Part shown: in pieces, positions 30,761 through 42,100 of the stretch | Numbering within the stretch: the first letter of the stretch is position 1 | Layout of the letters: every line of letters begins with the position of its first letter | Source of the DNA: Prosthecodimorpha staleyi | Lineage (GTDB): Bacteria > Pseudomonadota > Alphaproteobacteria > Rhizobiales > Ancalomicrobiaceae | Direction: 5' to 3' | NCBI RefSeq assembly: GCF_018729455.1 | Contig: NZ_JAHHZF010000018.1 | Location: 1 to 45,700 of the forward strand | DNA length: 45,700 bases | Notes under the pieces: generated by a model | What the model was told of the DNA's origin: nothing | The model's database searches: none | What the model saw: the letters and a program-made list of their open reading frames with translations, nothing else | Position numbers and translations under genes: made by a program

Positions 30761-32281
30761 ATGCGCCATAGCCTGACCGCCCTGCTGCTCGCCGCATCGA
30801 TCCTCGCCGTCCCGGCCACCCCGGGAGCCCTCGCCCAATCGGACACCGCCTCGCCGCCCGCCCGGACGGCCGTCCGGCCCTCCCCCGACAATCCATCCGA
30901 ACTGCCGCCGCCGAGCGTCACCCGCCACCGGCTGAAACTGCCCGACGGCGAGCTCGCCTTCACGGCCACCGCCGGCGCCACCCGGCTTCATGACGACGGC
31001 GGCACGCCGATCGCCGACTTCGTGCTGACCAGCTACCGCCTCGACGGTGCCGATCCGGCCCGCCGCCCGGTCGCCTTCGTGGTCAATGGCGGCCCCGGCG
31101 CCTCGTCGGCCTGGCTCCAGCTCGGCGCGCTCGGCCCCTGGCGCCTTGTCCTCGACGGCGCGGCCTCGCCGCCCTCGACGCCGCCGCGCCTGGTCGAGAA
31201 TGCGGAGACCTGGCTCGCCTTCACGGACCTCGTCTTGATCGACCCCGCCGGCACCGGCTACAGCCGCCTGGTCGGTACCGGCGACGACATGCGCCGGCGC
31301 GCCTATTCGGTCGACGGCGACATCGACTTCCTGGCCGCGATCATCCGCCGCTGGACCGAGGACAACCGCCGCGAACTGTCGCCGAAGGTCTTCGTCGGCG
31401 AAAGCTACGGCGGCTTCCGCGGGCCGCTGGTCGCCCGGGCGCTCGCCACCGATCACGGCATCGGCCTGAAGGGCCTCGTCCTGGTCTCGCCGGTGCTCGA
31501 CTTCCGCCTGCGCGACAGTCGCAACATCCAGGCGGAGGCCGCCCTGCTGCCGTCCATGGTCGCCGCCGCGCGCCGGCTCGATCCCGCCCTTGCCGGCCCG
31601 CCGATCGCGGAGATCGAGCGGATCGCGGCCAGCGACCATCTCACCGACCTCGCCCGCGGCCCGCGCGACGAGGCCGCGCGCGGGCGGATCGTCGAGCGCG
31701 TCGCCGCCTGGACCGGGCTCGATCCTGCGCTCGTCGCCCAATATGGCGGGCGCCTGCCGCTGAACGTGTTCCTGAACCATGTCGACCGGCGCGGCGGCCG
31801 GTTCGGCAGCCCCTACGATGCCGCCGCGGTCGGCCTCGATCCGAACCCGTTCGGCGAGAGCCACGGCGCGCTCGATCCGGTGCTCGACGCTCTCAAGGCG
31901 CCGTTCACGTCCGCCGCGCGCGAACTCTATGCCGGCAAGCTCGACTGGGCGCCGAAACGCCGCTACGAGCTGCTGTCGAACGGCGTCAACCGGGCCTGGG
32001 AATGGGGCCGCTCGCTGTCGCCACCGCAATCCTCGGCCGCGCTCGGCGAGATGCTCGCCGCCGACCCGACGCTCAGCACCGTCGTGGTGCATGGCTCGGC
32101 CGATCTGGTCACGCCCTACATGGCCTCTCGCTTCGCGATGGATCAGATCGCGGTGCCCGGCGTCGGCGACCGCCTGCAGCTGCGCGTCCTCGCGGGCGGA
32201 CACATGTTCTACGCCGATCCGGCCTCGCGCATCGCCTTCCGGGATATCGGCCGCGACCTCGTCGCCGGCGCATTGCGCTGA
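30761..32281 (+). CDS. Secreted S10 family serine carboxypeptidase
   Basis: This 506-residue exported peptidase has a signal peptide of about residues 1-26 (cleavage after ALAQ or nearby). The S10 fold is marked by VVNGGPGASS (oxyanion region), DPAGTGYSRL, nucleophile Ser215 in FVGESYGGFRGP, Asp448 in HGSADLVTP, and His481 in AGGHMFY. The triad is complete. It should remove C-terminal residues from peptides in the periplasm or outside the cell. The ATG at 30761 follows GGAG by 7 nt. It is a single gene; peptide uptake genes are not adjacent. Confidence 0.9.
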   Translation: MRHSLTALLLAASILAVPATPGALAQSDTASPPARTAVRPSPDNPSELPPPSVTRHRLKLPDGELAFTATAGATRLHDDGGTPIADFVLTSYRLDGADPARRPVAFVVNGGPGASSAWLQLGALGPWRLVLDGAASPPSTPPRLVENAETWLAFTDLVLIDPAGTGYSRLVGTGDDMRRRAYSVDGDIDFLAAIIRRWTEDNRRELSPKVFVGESYGGFRGPLVARALATDHGIGLKGLVLVSPVLDFRLRDSRNIQAEAALLPSMVAAARRLDPALAGPPIAEIERIAASDHLTDLARGPRDEAARGRIVERVAAWTGLDPALVAQYGGRLPLNVFLNHVDRRGGRFGSPYDAAAVGLDPNPFGESHGALDPVLDALKAPFTSAARELYAGKLDWAPKRRYELLSNGVNRAWEWGRSLSPPQSSAALGEMLAADPTLSTVVVHGSADLVTPYMASRFAMDQIAVPGVGDRLQLRVLAGGHMFYADPASRIAFRDIGRDLVAGALR

Positions 32282-32404
32282 CGCGGGCCCGACCGGGCGG
32301 ACCCCTGCGCGCATCCCGACGGTCTGCCTCGCGCCGAGCGCCGGTCGCAAGACCGCGCGGTCGCGCCTATATGGAGAAGAACCCTCAGCGACAAGGCAGG
32401 CCCG

Positions 32405-33406
32405 ATGGTTCCCGTTTCGGTGCTCGATCTCTCCCCCGTTCCCGAAGGCGCCGACCCGGCGACGGCGCTCGCCAACACGGTCGATCTGGCCATTCTGGCC
32501 GAACAGCTCGGCTATCACCGCTATTGGCTCGCCGAGCATCACAACATGACCGGCATCGCCAGTGCGGCGACCGCCGTCGTAATCGGCCGGGTCGCGGCCG
32601 CGACGCGCACGATCCGCGTCGGCTCGGGCGGCATCATGCTGCCGAACCACGCGCCGCTGGTCGTCGCCGAACAGTTCGGCACTCTGGCGAGCCTATTTCC
32701 GGGCCGGATCGATCTCGGCCTCGGCCGCGCGCCCGGCACCGACCCGACGACCGCCCAGGCCCTGCGCCGCGACCTGCACGCCGCCGCCGAGCATTTCCCG
32801 CAGGACGTGATCGAGCTGATCCGCCTGTTCGAGCCGTCCCAGCCGGGGCAGAAGCTGCGGGCCGTTCCCGGCGAAGGCCTGCGCGTGCCGGTCTTCATTC
32901 TCGGATCGAGCCTGTTCGGCGCGCAACTCGCCGCCATGCTCGGGCTGCCCTTCGCCTTCGCATCGCATTTCGCCCCGGCGCAGCTGCACGAGGCGCTGTA
33001 CATCTATCGCAGCCGCTACGAACCCTCCGAACGCTGGCCGCGGCCGCATGCCATCGTGGCGATCGGCGCAGTGGCGGCCGAGACCGATGCGGCGGCCGAA
33101 TTGCTGTTCACCTCGCAGCAGCAGGCCGTGCTCAACCTGCGCCGCGGCATGCCGGGCCGCCTGCCGGCCCCGGATCCGACCCTGCCGGAGCGCCTGTCCC
33201 CGATGGAACGCCACGCGCTCGACCAGTGGCTCGCCTATTCGGTCGTCGGCGGCCCGGACCGCGTGCGCCAGCGCCTCGCCGCGATCGTCGCGGAGACCCA
33301 GGCCGACGAGATCATCGCCACCGGCCAGATCTTCGACCACGCCGCCCGCCGCCGCTCCTTCGAACTCCTCGCCGCCGCCCGCGACAGTCTCGCCCTGGCG
33401 GCGTGA
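32405..33406 (+). CDS. LLM-class flavin-dependent oxidoreductase (luciferase-like)
   Basis: This 333-residue TIM-barrel protein belongs to the bacterial luciferase family, the MsnO8/YhbW-like branch. Signatures are [15 protein letters not shown] at the start, [45 protein letters not shown] and [17 protein letters not shown]. It probably uses reduced FMN from a separate reductase to oxidise a small molecule; the substrate is unknown. The ATG at 32405 has AAGGCAGG upstream. It is followed by two perfect hairpins and then the repeat array. Confidence 0.88.
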   Translation: MVPVSVLDLSPVPEGADPATALANTVDLAILAEQLGYHRYWLAEHHNMTGIASAATAVVIGRVAAATRTIRVGSGGIMLPNHAPLVVAEQFGTLASLFPGRIDLGLGRAPGTDPTTAQALRRDLHAAAEHFPQDVIELIRLFEPSQPGQKLRAVPGEGLRVPVFILGSSLFGAQLAAMLGLPFAFASHFAPAQLHEALYIYRSRYEPSERWPRPHAIVAIGAVAAETDAAAELLFTSQQQAVLNLRRGMPGRLPAPDPTLPERLSPMERHALDQWLAYSVVGGPDRVRQRLAAIVAETQADEIIATGQIFDHAARRRSFELLAAARDSLALAA

Positions 33407-33456
33407 TCGCCTGCGCCGGCGATCGATGCGGGACCGGTGTCGCGGGAGCGCGACAC
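33405..33456 (+). terminator. Two consecutive hairpins after the LLM oxidoreductase gene
   Basis: The first overlaps the stop codon: GATCGCC (33405-33411) pairs with GGCGATC (33418-33424). The second is GTGTCGCG-GGAG-CGCGACAC at 33437-33456, a perfect 8-bp stem with a 4-nt loop. Neither has a U tract. Confidence 0.45.
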
Positions 33457-33502
33457 GGCTCCCACCATACTGATTTCTCGAAGGTCCCCCGACCTCCGAG
33501 CC

Positions 33503-34490
33503 GCATCCCCGGACAAGGCCCGTAAGGGCCGCCGATCCGGGGCCTACTCGCCTACCCACGGCGTCAAGATTATTTTTAGAATCAAAGACTTGTGATACGT
33601 TTCCAGCAGAGTGGGTCCCGGCTCTCCGCTGCGCTCCGGCCGGGAATGCGTTGCGAGATGGTGCACCATTTCCCGGACACGGGGTCCTCATCGATCTCCG
33701 AGCCGCATCCCCGGACAAGGCCTGAAGGCCGCCGATCCGGGGCCTACTCGCCCGCACGCGGCGCCAAGATTATTTTTAGAATCAAAGACTTGTGACACGT
33801 TTCCAGCGGAGTGGGTCCCGGCTCTCCGCTCCGCTCCGGCCGGGAATGCGTTGAGAAATGGTGCACCATTTCCCGGACACGGGGTCCTCATCGATCTCCG
33901 AGCCGCATCCCCGGACAAGGCCCGAAGGGCCGCCGATCCGGGGCCTACTCGCCTGCACGCGGCGTCAATATTATTTTTAGAATCAAAGACTTGTGAAACG
34001 TTTCCAGCAGAGTGGGTCCCGGCTCTCCGCTCCGCTCCGGCCGGGAATGCGTTGAGAGATGGTGCACCATTTCCCGGACACGGGGTTCTCATCGATCTCC
34101 GCGCCGCATCCCCGGACAAGGCCCGAAGGGCCGCCGATCCGGGGCCCACTCGCCCGCCAACGGCGTCAAGATCATGAGAAAACACAAAGACTTGCGGCTT
34201 GCCTCCAGCAGAGTGGGTCCCGGCGCTCCGCTTCGCTGCGGCCGGGAATGCGCTGCGGGATGGCGCAGACCTTCCCACATGCGAGGGCTCCCAACCCATC
34301 TCCCGGCCGATCCCTCGGTCGCATCCCCGGACAAGGCCCGAAGGGCCGCCAATCCGGGGCCCACTCGCCCGCCAGCGGCGTCAAGATCATAAGAAAAAAC
34401 AAAGACTTGCGGCTTGCCTCCGGCAGAGTGGGTCCCGGCTCCCCGCTCCGCCCCGGCCGGGGATGCGTTGCGAGATGGTATTCCCGCCCC
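33503..34490. repeat. Array of five ~200-bp intergenic repeats
   Basis: The 1169 bp between 33407 and 34575 hold no credible gene but five head-to-tail copies starting at 33503, 33705, 33905, 34106 and 34321 (periods 202, 200, 201 and 215 bp; the last is partial). Each contains CCCCGGA...TCCGGGG enclosing GGCCC-GAA-GGGCC, then CAAAGACTTG, AGAGTGGGTCCCGGC, and GGCCGGGAATGCG. Copies 1-3 add the palindrome ATGGTGCACCAT (at about 33658, 33858 and 34059) and an AT-rich ATTATTTTTAGAATC; copies 4-5 replace these and form a subfamily. The repeats probably belong to a dispersed hairpin family. Confidence 0.85.
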
Positions 34491-34575
34491 GGCTCCCAGG
34501 AGCTCTCACGGTTGCGGCCGGCACAAGACCATCGATTTCCGGAATTGTTTGCGAAAGATCCGACGGCAGGCTGAA

Positions 34576-35340
34576 TTACGGCGCGTGGCCCTGCGCCGGG
34601 AAGCCGGGGTCCGGGCAGGCGGATTGCAGGTCCTCCGCAGCGAAGGCCGGCAACGCCCGGCGGGCGGCGCGTTCGGCGGCTTCGCGGCCGGACTTGTCGA
34701 CATGGGCGGTGCGGTTGACGACCTGGAGGTTGGGGGTGCCCCAGTAGCCGAGCAGGTCCGGCCAGGGCAACTCTCGATGGTCGCGCCAGACCTGGAACAG
34801 CGGCACGCGGTGGTCGACCTCGGCCGTCTTCAGGAGCCGTTTGCCCGACAGGGCGCAGCGCCGGCCTTGGCGCTTCTTCAGCGCGGCGAGCCCCGTGACC
34901 GGCTGGGTCCAAAGCTTCCAGGCGGCGACGCAGGCGGAATGCCAGCGCGCGGTCCGGTTCGGCCGGCCATCCCGCCACAGATCGCGGTGCCAGCCGAGCC
35001 GGAACACCGGCTGGCCACAGACGCAGCAGCGGCCGGGCTCGCCGGCCATCACCTCGGCGCGCCAGGGCGCGGGCGGCAGGCGGAAGCTCATCGCGTCCGT
35101 CAGTTCCCAGTGCCAGCCGTCCGGAGTCCCGGACCGCCGCGCCAAAGCACGGGCCAGCGCATCCGCGCGCAGCGGATGGTGGCGCCAATAGGTCTCCATC
35201 ATCAGGCGCGGCGTCGGCGGCACGAAGGGACGCGCCATCGCGAAGGCGAGCACAGCCGGCGGAAACAGCTCCGGCAGGCTGCGCTCCAGCCGCGCGCGCG
35301 ACCGCGCATTGCGCTCGGCTCGAAAGGAAGTGTCCGCCAT
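34576..35340 (-). CDS. HNH endonuclease domain protein
   Basis: This 254-residue protein has a C-terminal HNH core: C162ALSGKRL, E174-V-D-H177-R-V-P, then N204LQVVNRTAH213. A Cys-rich segment (CCVCG at 105-109, plus WHSAC ending at 137) probably binds zinc ahead of it. The N-terminal ~95 residues match nothing I recognise. It could nick or cut DNA, but no phage, restriction or defence genes are adjacent. The ATG at 35340 starts MADTSFRAER; an upstream ATG at 35400 is less likely. It ends about 85 bp from the last repeat of the array and is followed upstream by aroQ on the same strand. Confidence 0.8.
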   Translation of the reverse strand: MADTSFRAERNARSRARLERSLPELFPPAVLAFAMARPFVPPTPRLMMETYWRHHPLRADALARALARRSGTPDGWHWELTDAMSFRLPPAPWRAEVMAGEPGRCCVCGQPVFRLGWHRDLWRDGRPNRTARWHSACVAAWKLWTQPVTGLAALKKRQGRRCALSGKRLLKTAEVDHRVPLFQVWRDHRELPWPDLLGYWGTPNLQVVNRTAHVDKSGREAAERAARRALPAFAAEDLQSACPDPGFPAQGHAP

Positions 35341-35439
35341 GGTCGTCCCGGCTCCGGCCCGTCCCCGAGCCTCACCCGATTCGGGTGAAGGCATTCTCAA
35401 CGGACGGGCCGCATCCGCCGCGGCTCGAAACCGCCGCGA

Positions 35440-35886
35440 TCACGCCTTGTCGGCGGTCAGCTTCGCCAGCCGCTGCAGCGCGAGCGGATAGCCCTGGGTG
35501 CCGAAGCCGGCGATCACCCCGGAGGCGACGAGCGAGACATAGGAATGGTGGCGGAAGGATTCCCGCTTGTGCACGTTGGAGATATGCACCTCGATGACCG
35601 GGAATTCGCAGGTCGACAAGGCGTCCAGGATGGCGACCGAGGTGTGCGTATAGGCGGCCGGGTTGATCACGATGCCGGCGGCGATCTCGCGCGCCTCGTG
35701 GATCCAGTCGATGATCTGGTGCTCGGCGTTGGACTGGTGGAAGCGGATGTCCAGGCCCAGTTCGGTCCCGACGCGCCGGCATTCGGCCTCGATATCGGCG
35801 AGCGTCTCGTAGCCGTAGATATGCGGCTGGCGCTTGCCGAGCAGGTTCAGGTTCGGGCCGTTGAGGACGAAGACGAGGCGGCTCAT
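35440..35886 (-). CDS. aroQ: Type II 3-dehydroquinate dehydratase
   Basis: This 148-residue enzyme of standard length converts 3-dehydroquinate to 3-dehydroshikimate in the shikimate pathway and forms a dodecamer. The N-terminal [17 protein letters not shown] contains the catalytic Arg and Tyr. [35 protein letters not shown] (Asn and His) and [18 protein letters not shown] follow, all diagnostic of AroQ. The ATG at 35886 is the family start. In many alphaproteobacteria accB/accC follow aroQ; here an HNH gene follows instead, so that association is broken. Confidence 0.95.
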   Translation of the reverse strand: MSRLVFVLNGPNLNLLGKRQPHIYGYETLADIEAECRRVGTELGLDIRFHQSNAEHQIIDWIHEAREIAAGIVINPAAYTHTSVAILDALSTCEFPVIEVHISNVHKRESFRHHSYVSLVASGVIAGFGTQGYPLALQRLAKLTADKA

Positions 35887-36112
35887 GGACGGGTCTCACT
35901 TGCGGTTGGGGGCGCGAGACTAGTGCCTTTCGCAGCCGAGCGGAAGCCGGCCGCCGTCCGGACCCGCGTCGATTCAACAGCTTAGAAACGCGCGTCGGCG
36001 GGCGGCAGGAAAGGCCGATGGCGGGGCCGGCCGGGCCCGTCTTTGCCGCCGGACAGCGTTGCGCGCCTTCCTGCGGCGGGCGCAAGGACCGCCGCCTCCT
36101 GCGCCGCACCCC

Positions 36113-39100
36113 TCAGAACAGGAACGAACCCGCCTGCAGGTCGTTCGGATCGGCGACGCCGACCAGCAGCACCGTGTCGCCGTTGGGCATCTGCACCAAC
36201 GTGTCGCTGCCCTGGTCGACGAAGGTCAGGCTGGCATAGTCGGTGGCGTAGGCCGACAGGTCGATCATGTCCTCGCCGACCGTGAAGTCGGAGACCTGGT
36301 CGGCCCCGCCGCCCTCGACGAACACGAAGGTGTCGTCGCCGGTGCCGCCGGTCAGGCTGTCGTCGCCGAGACCGCCCGACAGGGTGTCGTTGCCGTCGCC
36401 GCCCACCAGGCTGTTGGAGGCCGTGTTGCCGAGGATGATGTTGTCGAGGCCGTTGCCGGTGCCGTCGATTGCCTGCACGCCGATCAGGGTCAGGTTTTCG
36501 ATATTGGCGCCGAGCGTGAAGGTGACCGAGCTGCGCACCTCGTCGGTGCCGGTGCCGGTCTCGGAGACCACGTCGCCGACATTGTCGATCACATAGACGT
36601 CGTCGCCGTCGCCGCCCGACAGGCTGTCGACGCCGAGGCCGCCCTCCAGCGTGTCGTTGCCGGCGCCGCCGTCGAGCGTGTCGTTGCCGTCCTCGCCGTA
36701 AAGCTGGTCGTGGCCGTCGAGGCCGGTCAGTACATTGGCGCCGGAATTGCCCGTGAGGGTGTTGTCGAGGTCGTTGCCAGTGCCGTTGATCGCGGCCGTG
36801 CCTTCGAGCGACAGGTTCTCGACATGGGCCGAGAGCGTGTAGCTGACGGTCGCCTCGACGCTGTCGATGCCCTCGCCGGCCAGTTCGGTGACCACGTCGC
36901 CGGTCGCATCGACCACATAATGGTCGTCGCCGTCGCCGCCCGCCATGCTGTCGGTGCCGGTGCCGCCGTCGAGCTCGTCGTTGCCGAACCCGCCGGTCAG
37001 CGTGTCGTTGCCGGCGCCGCCCGAGAGCACGTCGTCGCCGTCCTGGCCGTCGAGCTGGTTGGCGCCCGAATTGCCCGTGATGGTGTTGTCGAGTTCGTTG
37101 CCGGTGCCGTTGATCGCGGCGGTGCCGGTCAGGACGAGGTTCTCGACATTGTCGCCGAGCGTGTAGGTGACCGAGGCGTTGACGGTGTCGATGCCGGTGC
37201 CCGTGCCGGCATCCTCGACGACCACGTCGCCGGCCGCGTCGACCACGTAGACATCGTTGCCGAGCCCGCCGGTCATGCTGTCGTTGCCGGTGCCGCCGTC
37301 GAGGGTGTCGGCGCCGCCGCCGCCCGACAGCGTGTCGTCGCCGGCGCCGCCGGAGAGCGAATTGTTGCCGCCGTTGCCGGTGATCACGTTGGCGACCGTG
37401 TTGCCGAAGCCGTTGATCGCGCCGGTGCCGGTCAGGATCAGGTTTTCGACATTGGTGCCGAGCGTGAAGGTGACGGAGGCCTGTATCGTGTCGGTGCCCT
37501 GGCCGGCCGCCTCGGTGACCACGTCGGTGGTCGAATCGACCACGTAGATGTCGTCACCGGCGCCGCCGACCATGGTGTCCTTGCCGGCGCCGCCATCCAG
37601 GCTGTCGTTGCCGTTGCCGCCGGCGAGGCTGTCATTGCCGCCATTGCCGAGGAGCGTGTCGTTGCCGTCCGCGCCGGTCAGCGTGTTGGCGCCGGTATTG
37701 CCGGTGATGACGTTGTCGAGATTGTTGCCGGTGCCGGTCAGGTTGCTCGAGCCGGTCAGCGTCAGGTTCTCGAACAGCGAGCCGAGCGTCCAGCTGATCG
37801 TGCTGATGACCGTGTCGATGCCGCCGGCCTGGGTGGAATCCTCGGTCAGCTTGTCCTTCTTGTTGTCGACGTAATAGGTGTCGTTGCCGGTGCCGCCGAC
37901 CATGCTGTCGTTGCCGGCGCCGCCGTCCAGCGTGTCGTTGCCGGCACCGCCGGTCAGCGTGTTCTTGCCGCTGTTGCCGGTCAGCTTGTTGTCGGAGTCG
38001 TTGCCGGTGCCCGAGATCGAGGACGACCCGGTCAGCACCAGGTTCTCGACATTGGCCGCGAGCGTGAAGGCGACCGAACTCTGCACCGTGTCGGTGCCGG
38101 CGTCGGCGCCCTCCTGGACCACGTCGCCGCTGGCATCGACCACATAGGTGTCGTCGCCGATGCCGCCGACCATGCTGTCATTGCCGGTGCCGCCGTCCAG
38201 CGTGTCGTTGCCGCCATTGCCGGTCAGCGTGTCGTTGCCGGCGAGGCCGGACAGCTTGTTGGCGGAATCGTTGCCGGTCAGCGCGTTGTTGCTGGCATTG
38301 CCGGTCGCACTGACCGCGCCGCTGCCGGTCAGGATCAGGGTCTCGACATTGGCGGCGAGCGTGTAGGCGACCGAGGCATAGATGATGTCGGTGCCGGCGT
38401 TGGAGGCCTCCGTCACCACGTCGCCGGTCGCATCGACGTAATAGGTGTCGTTGCCGGTCCCGCCGACCATCGTGTCGTTGCCGGTGCCGCCGACGATCGT
38501 ATCGTTGCCGTCGCCGCCGGAGAGCGAATTGGCGCCGGAATTGCCGGTCAGCAGGTTGGCCAGCGTATTGCCGGTGCCATTGATGGCGGCCGATCCTGAA
38601 AGCGTCAGGTTCTCGACATTGGCGCCGAGCGTGAAGGTGACCGAACTGGTCACGGTGTCGGTGCCGCCGCCGGCCGCTTCCGTGACGGTGTCGCCGACAT
38701 TGTCGACCACGTAGCGATCGTCGCCGGCGCCGCCGGCCATGCTGTCGGCACCGGTGCCGCCGTCGATCGTGTCGTTGCCGCCATTGGCCGTGATGGTGTC
38801 GTTGCCGGCGCCGCCATTCAGGGAATTGTCCGCGTCGTTGCCGGTGATCGCGTTGGCGAGATCGTTGCCGATGCCGTTGATCGCGCCGGCGCCGGTCAGC
38901 ACCAGATTCTCGACGTAGCTGCCGAGCGTCCAGGAGACCGAGCTGTTGACGGTGTCGGTGCCGCCCTGCCCGGTGGAATCCTCGGTCACCACGTCGCTGA
39001 GCGAATCGACGAAATAGGTGTCGTTGCCGGTCCCGCCGCTCATCAGGTCGTTGCCGGTCCCGCCGGTCAGCGTGTCGTTGCCGGCACCGCCCGACAGAGT

Positions 39101-42100
39101 GTCGTTGCCGAGACCGCCGTCGAGCGCGTTGTTGCCGGTATTGCCGGTCATGACGTTGCCGGCATCGTTGCCGGTGCCGGTGAAATTCCCGGTCCCGGTC
39201 AGGACCAGATTCTCCAGGTTGGCGGCAAGCGTGTAGCTGAGGCCCGCCTGGACCGTATCGGTGCCCTCGCTGGCATTCTCGACGATCTGGTCGGCGAAAT
39301 CGTCGACGATATAGGTGTCGTTGCCATTGCCGCCGGCCATGCTGTCGGCACCGACGCCGCCGTCGAGCGTGTCGTTGCCGCCGCCGCCGTCGAGCGTGTC
39401 GCTGCCGTCGCCGCCGGCGAGCGAATTGTTGCCGCTGTTGCCGGTGATAGTGTTGGCGAGCGCGTTGCCGGTGCCGTTGACGTTGGAGCCGCCGGTCAGA
39501 ACCAGATTTTCGATCTGGGCGCCGAGCGTGTAGGCGACCGAGCTCTTGACCGTATCGGTGCCGCCGCCCGCCGCTTCCACCACCACGTCGCCGGCATTGT
39601 CGACCACATAGGTGTCGTCGCCGATGCCGCCGGTCATGGAATCGACGCCGGTGCCGCCATCGAGCGTGTCGTTGCCGCCGTTGCCGTTCAGAGTGTCGTT
39701 GCCGTCGGCACCGGTGAGGGAGTTGTTGCCGCCGTTGCCGGTGATGACGTTGGCGAGCGCGTTGCCGGCACCCTTCAGGTCGCCGGTCCCGGTCAGGGTC
39801 AGGTTCTCGACATAGCTTCCGAGCACATAGTCGATCGAGGCCTCGACGCGGTCCGTGCCGCCCTGGACGGTGGTGTCCTCGACGACCAGATCCTGCGCGC
39901 TGTCGACGACATAGACATCGTCGCCAATGCCGCCGGACATGGAATCGTTGCCGGTGCCGCCGTCGAGCGTGTCGTTGCCGCCGCCGCCGAGCAGGGTGTC
40001 GTTGCCGCCCGCGCCGGCCAGGCTGTTGTTGCCGTCGTTGCCGGTCAGCCGGTTGGCGAGTTCATCGCCGGTCAGGTTGAAGTTGCCGGTCCCGATCAGG
40101 ACGATGTTCTCGACATTGGCGATCGAGCCGATATCGACGGTGGTGTAGACCGTGTCGGTGCCGCCGCCGGCGGCCTCGACGACGATGTCGGTCAGGCTGT
40201 CGACGAAATAGGTGTCGTTGCCGAGGCCACCGACCAGGCTGTCGTCGCCGGTGCCGCCATCGAGCGTGTCGTTGCCGTTGCCGCCGTCGAGCGTATCGTT
40301 GCCGTCGCCGCCGGAGAGCGAGTTCGCCCCGGTATTGCCCGTGATGGTGTTGGCGAGGACGTTGCCGGTGGCGTTGATCTGGGACGAGCCGGTCAGCGTG
40401 ATGATCTCGACGCCGATCCCGGCCGAGAACGAGACCGAGCTGATCACCGTGTCGGTGCCGCCGGAATCGGTGACCGTGTCGCCGACATTGTCGACATAAT
40501 AGAGGTCGTCGCCGGTGCCGCCGCTCATCTGGTCGGCGCCGGTGCCGCCGTCGATGGTGTTGTTGCCGTTGCCGCCGTCGATCGTGTCGTTGCCGCCGCC
40601 GCCCTCGATCGAGTTGGCGGCCGAATTGCCCATGATCGTGTTGGCGAGGCTGTTGCCGAAGCCGTCGATCGCCGCCGCGCCCAGCAAGGTCAGGTTCTCG
40701 ACATTGGTACCGGTCTCGAAGGTGACCGTCGAGAAGACGGTGTCGGTGCCGCCCTGGTTGGAGTCCTCGGTCACCGTGTCGGAGGTCGAATCGACGATAT
40801 AGATGTCGTTGCCGAGGCCGCCGGACATGGAATCGTTGCCGGTGCCGCCGTCGAGCGTATCGTTGCCGGCGCCGCCGTCGAGGGTATCGTTGCCGTCGGC
40901 GCCGGAGAGGGAATTGGCGCCGTCATTGCCGGTGATGACGTTCTTGGAGCCGTTGCCGGTGCCGTTGATGTCCCCGGTCCCGGTGAGGGTCAGGTTCTCC
41001 AGATTGGCGGAGAGCGTGTAGCTGAACGAGGCGTTGACGGTGTCGGTGCCCTCGCTGGCATTCTCGACGACCGTGTCGGAGGCGCTGTCGACGTAGAAGA
41101 TGTCGTCGCCGATGCCGCCCACCAGACTGTCGTCGCCGGTGCCGCCGTCGAGGATGTCGGAGCCGTCGCCACCCAGAAGCGTATCGTTGCCGCCGGCGCC
41201 AGACAGGGAATTGGCGCCCGAATTGCCCGTGATGGTGTTGGCGAGATCGTTGCCGAGGCCGGTCAGCGAGGAGGATCCGGTCAGGATCAGGTTCTCGATG
41301 CCGCTGCCGAGCTGGAAACTGACCACGCTCGAGACCGTGTCGGTGCCGCTCGAATCAACGACCACGTCGCCGGAGCTGCTGACATAGTAGAAGTCGTCGC
41401 CGGCGCCGCCGTCCATGCTGTCGCCGCCGTAGCCGCCGTCCAGCGTGTCATTGCCGTCGCCGCCGAGCAGCGTGTCGTCGCCGTCCGCACCCGACAGGCT
41501 GTTGGCGAGGCCGTTGCCGGTGATGATGTTGTCCGAACCGTTGCCGGTGCCGTTGGTGGCCGTACCGGTCAGCGTCAGGTTTTCGAGATTGCTGGCAAGC
41601 GTGTAGCTGACCGCCGCGTAGACCGTGTCGGTCCCGCTTTCGGTGCCCGAACCTTCGATGATCACGTCGGAGGCGCTGTCGACATAATAGGTGTCGTTGC
41701 CGTCGCCGCCGTCGAGCCGGTCGATGCCGGCGCCGCCGTCGAGCGTGTCGTCGCCGGCCGCGCCGATCAGCGTGTTGGCGCTGTCGTTGCCGGTGATCTC
41801 GTTGTCGAGCGCGTTGCCGGTTCCGGTCGAGGCCAGCGTCCCGGTCAGGACCAGGTCTTCGAGATAGTCGCCGAGCGTGTAGCTGTCGCCCGAATAGACC
41901 GTGTCGGTGCCGCCGTTGGCGGTCGAATCCTCGATGATGACGTCGATATTGGTGTCGACATAATAGGTATCGTCGCCGGTGCCGCCCGACATGGTGTCGG
42001 CGCCGGTGCCGCCGTCGATCGTGTTGTTGCCGGAATTGCCGGTGATCGTGTTGTCGAGATCGTTGCCGGTGCCGCTGATGTTGCCGGTTCCGGTCAGGAC

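Noticed and set aside
30647-32650. 667-codon minus-strand frame across the S10 peptidase and LLM genes
   Set aside because: It is antisense to two well-supported genes and composed of Arg/Ala/Gly/Asp-rich sequence without domains.
33503-34490. CRISPR array
   Set aside because: The repeats are ~200 bp and contiguous with no short-repeat/unique-spacer pattern, and no cas genes are near.
33611-34574. Overlapping open frames on both strands in the repeat array, with repeated GPGSxLRxGRECV-like peptides
   Set aside because: They follow the ~200-bp DNA period and lack ribosome sites; such frames in intergenic repeats are commonly mis-annotated as hypothetical proteins.
36059-38599. 846-codon open frame on the plus strand across the RTX gene
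   Set aside because: It is antisense to the RTX repeats; its Val/Ala/Gly-rich product is the mirror of the repeated GC-rich codons, and it has no ribosome site or family resemblance.
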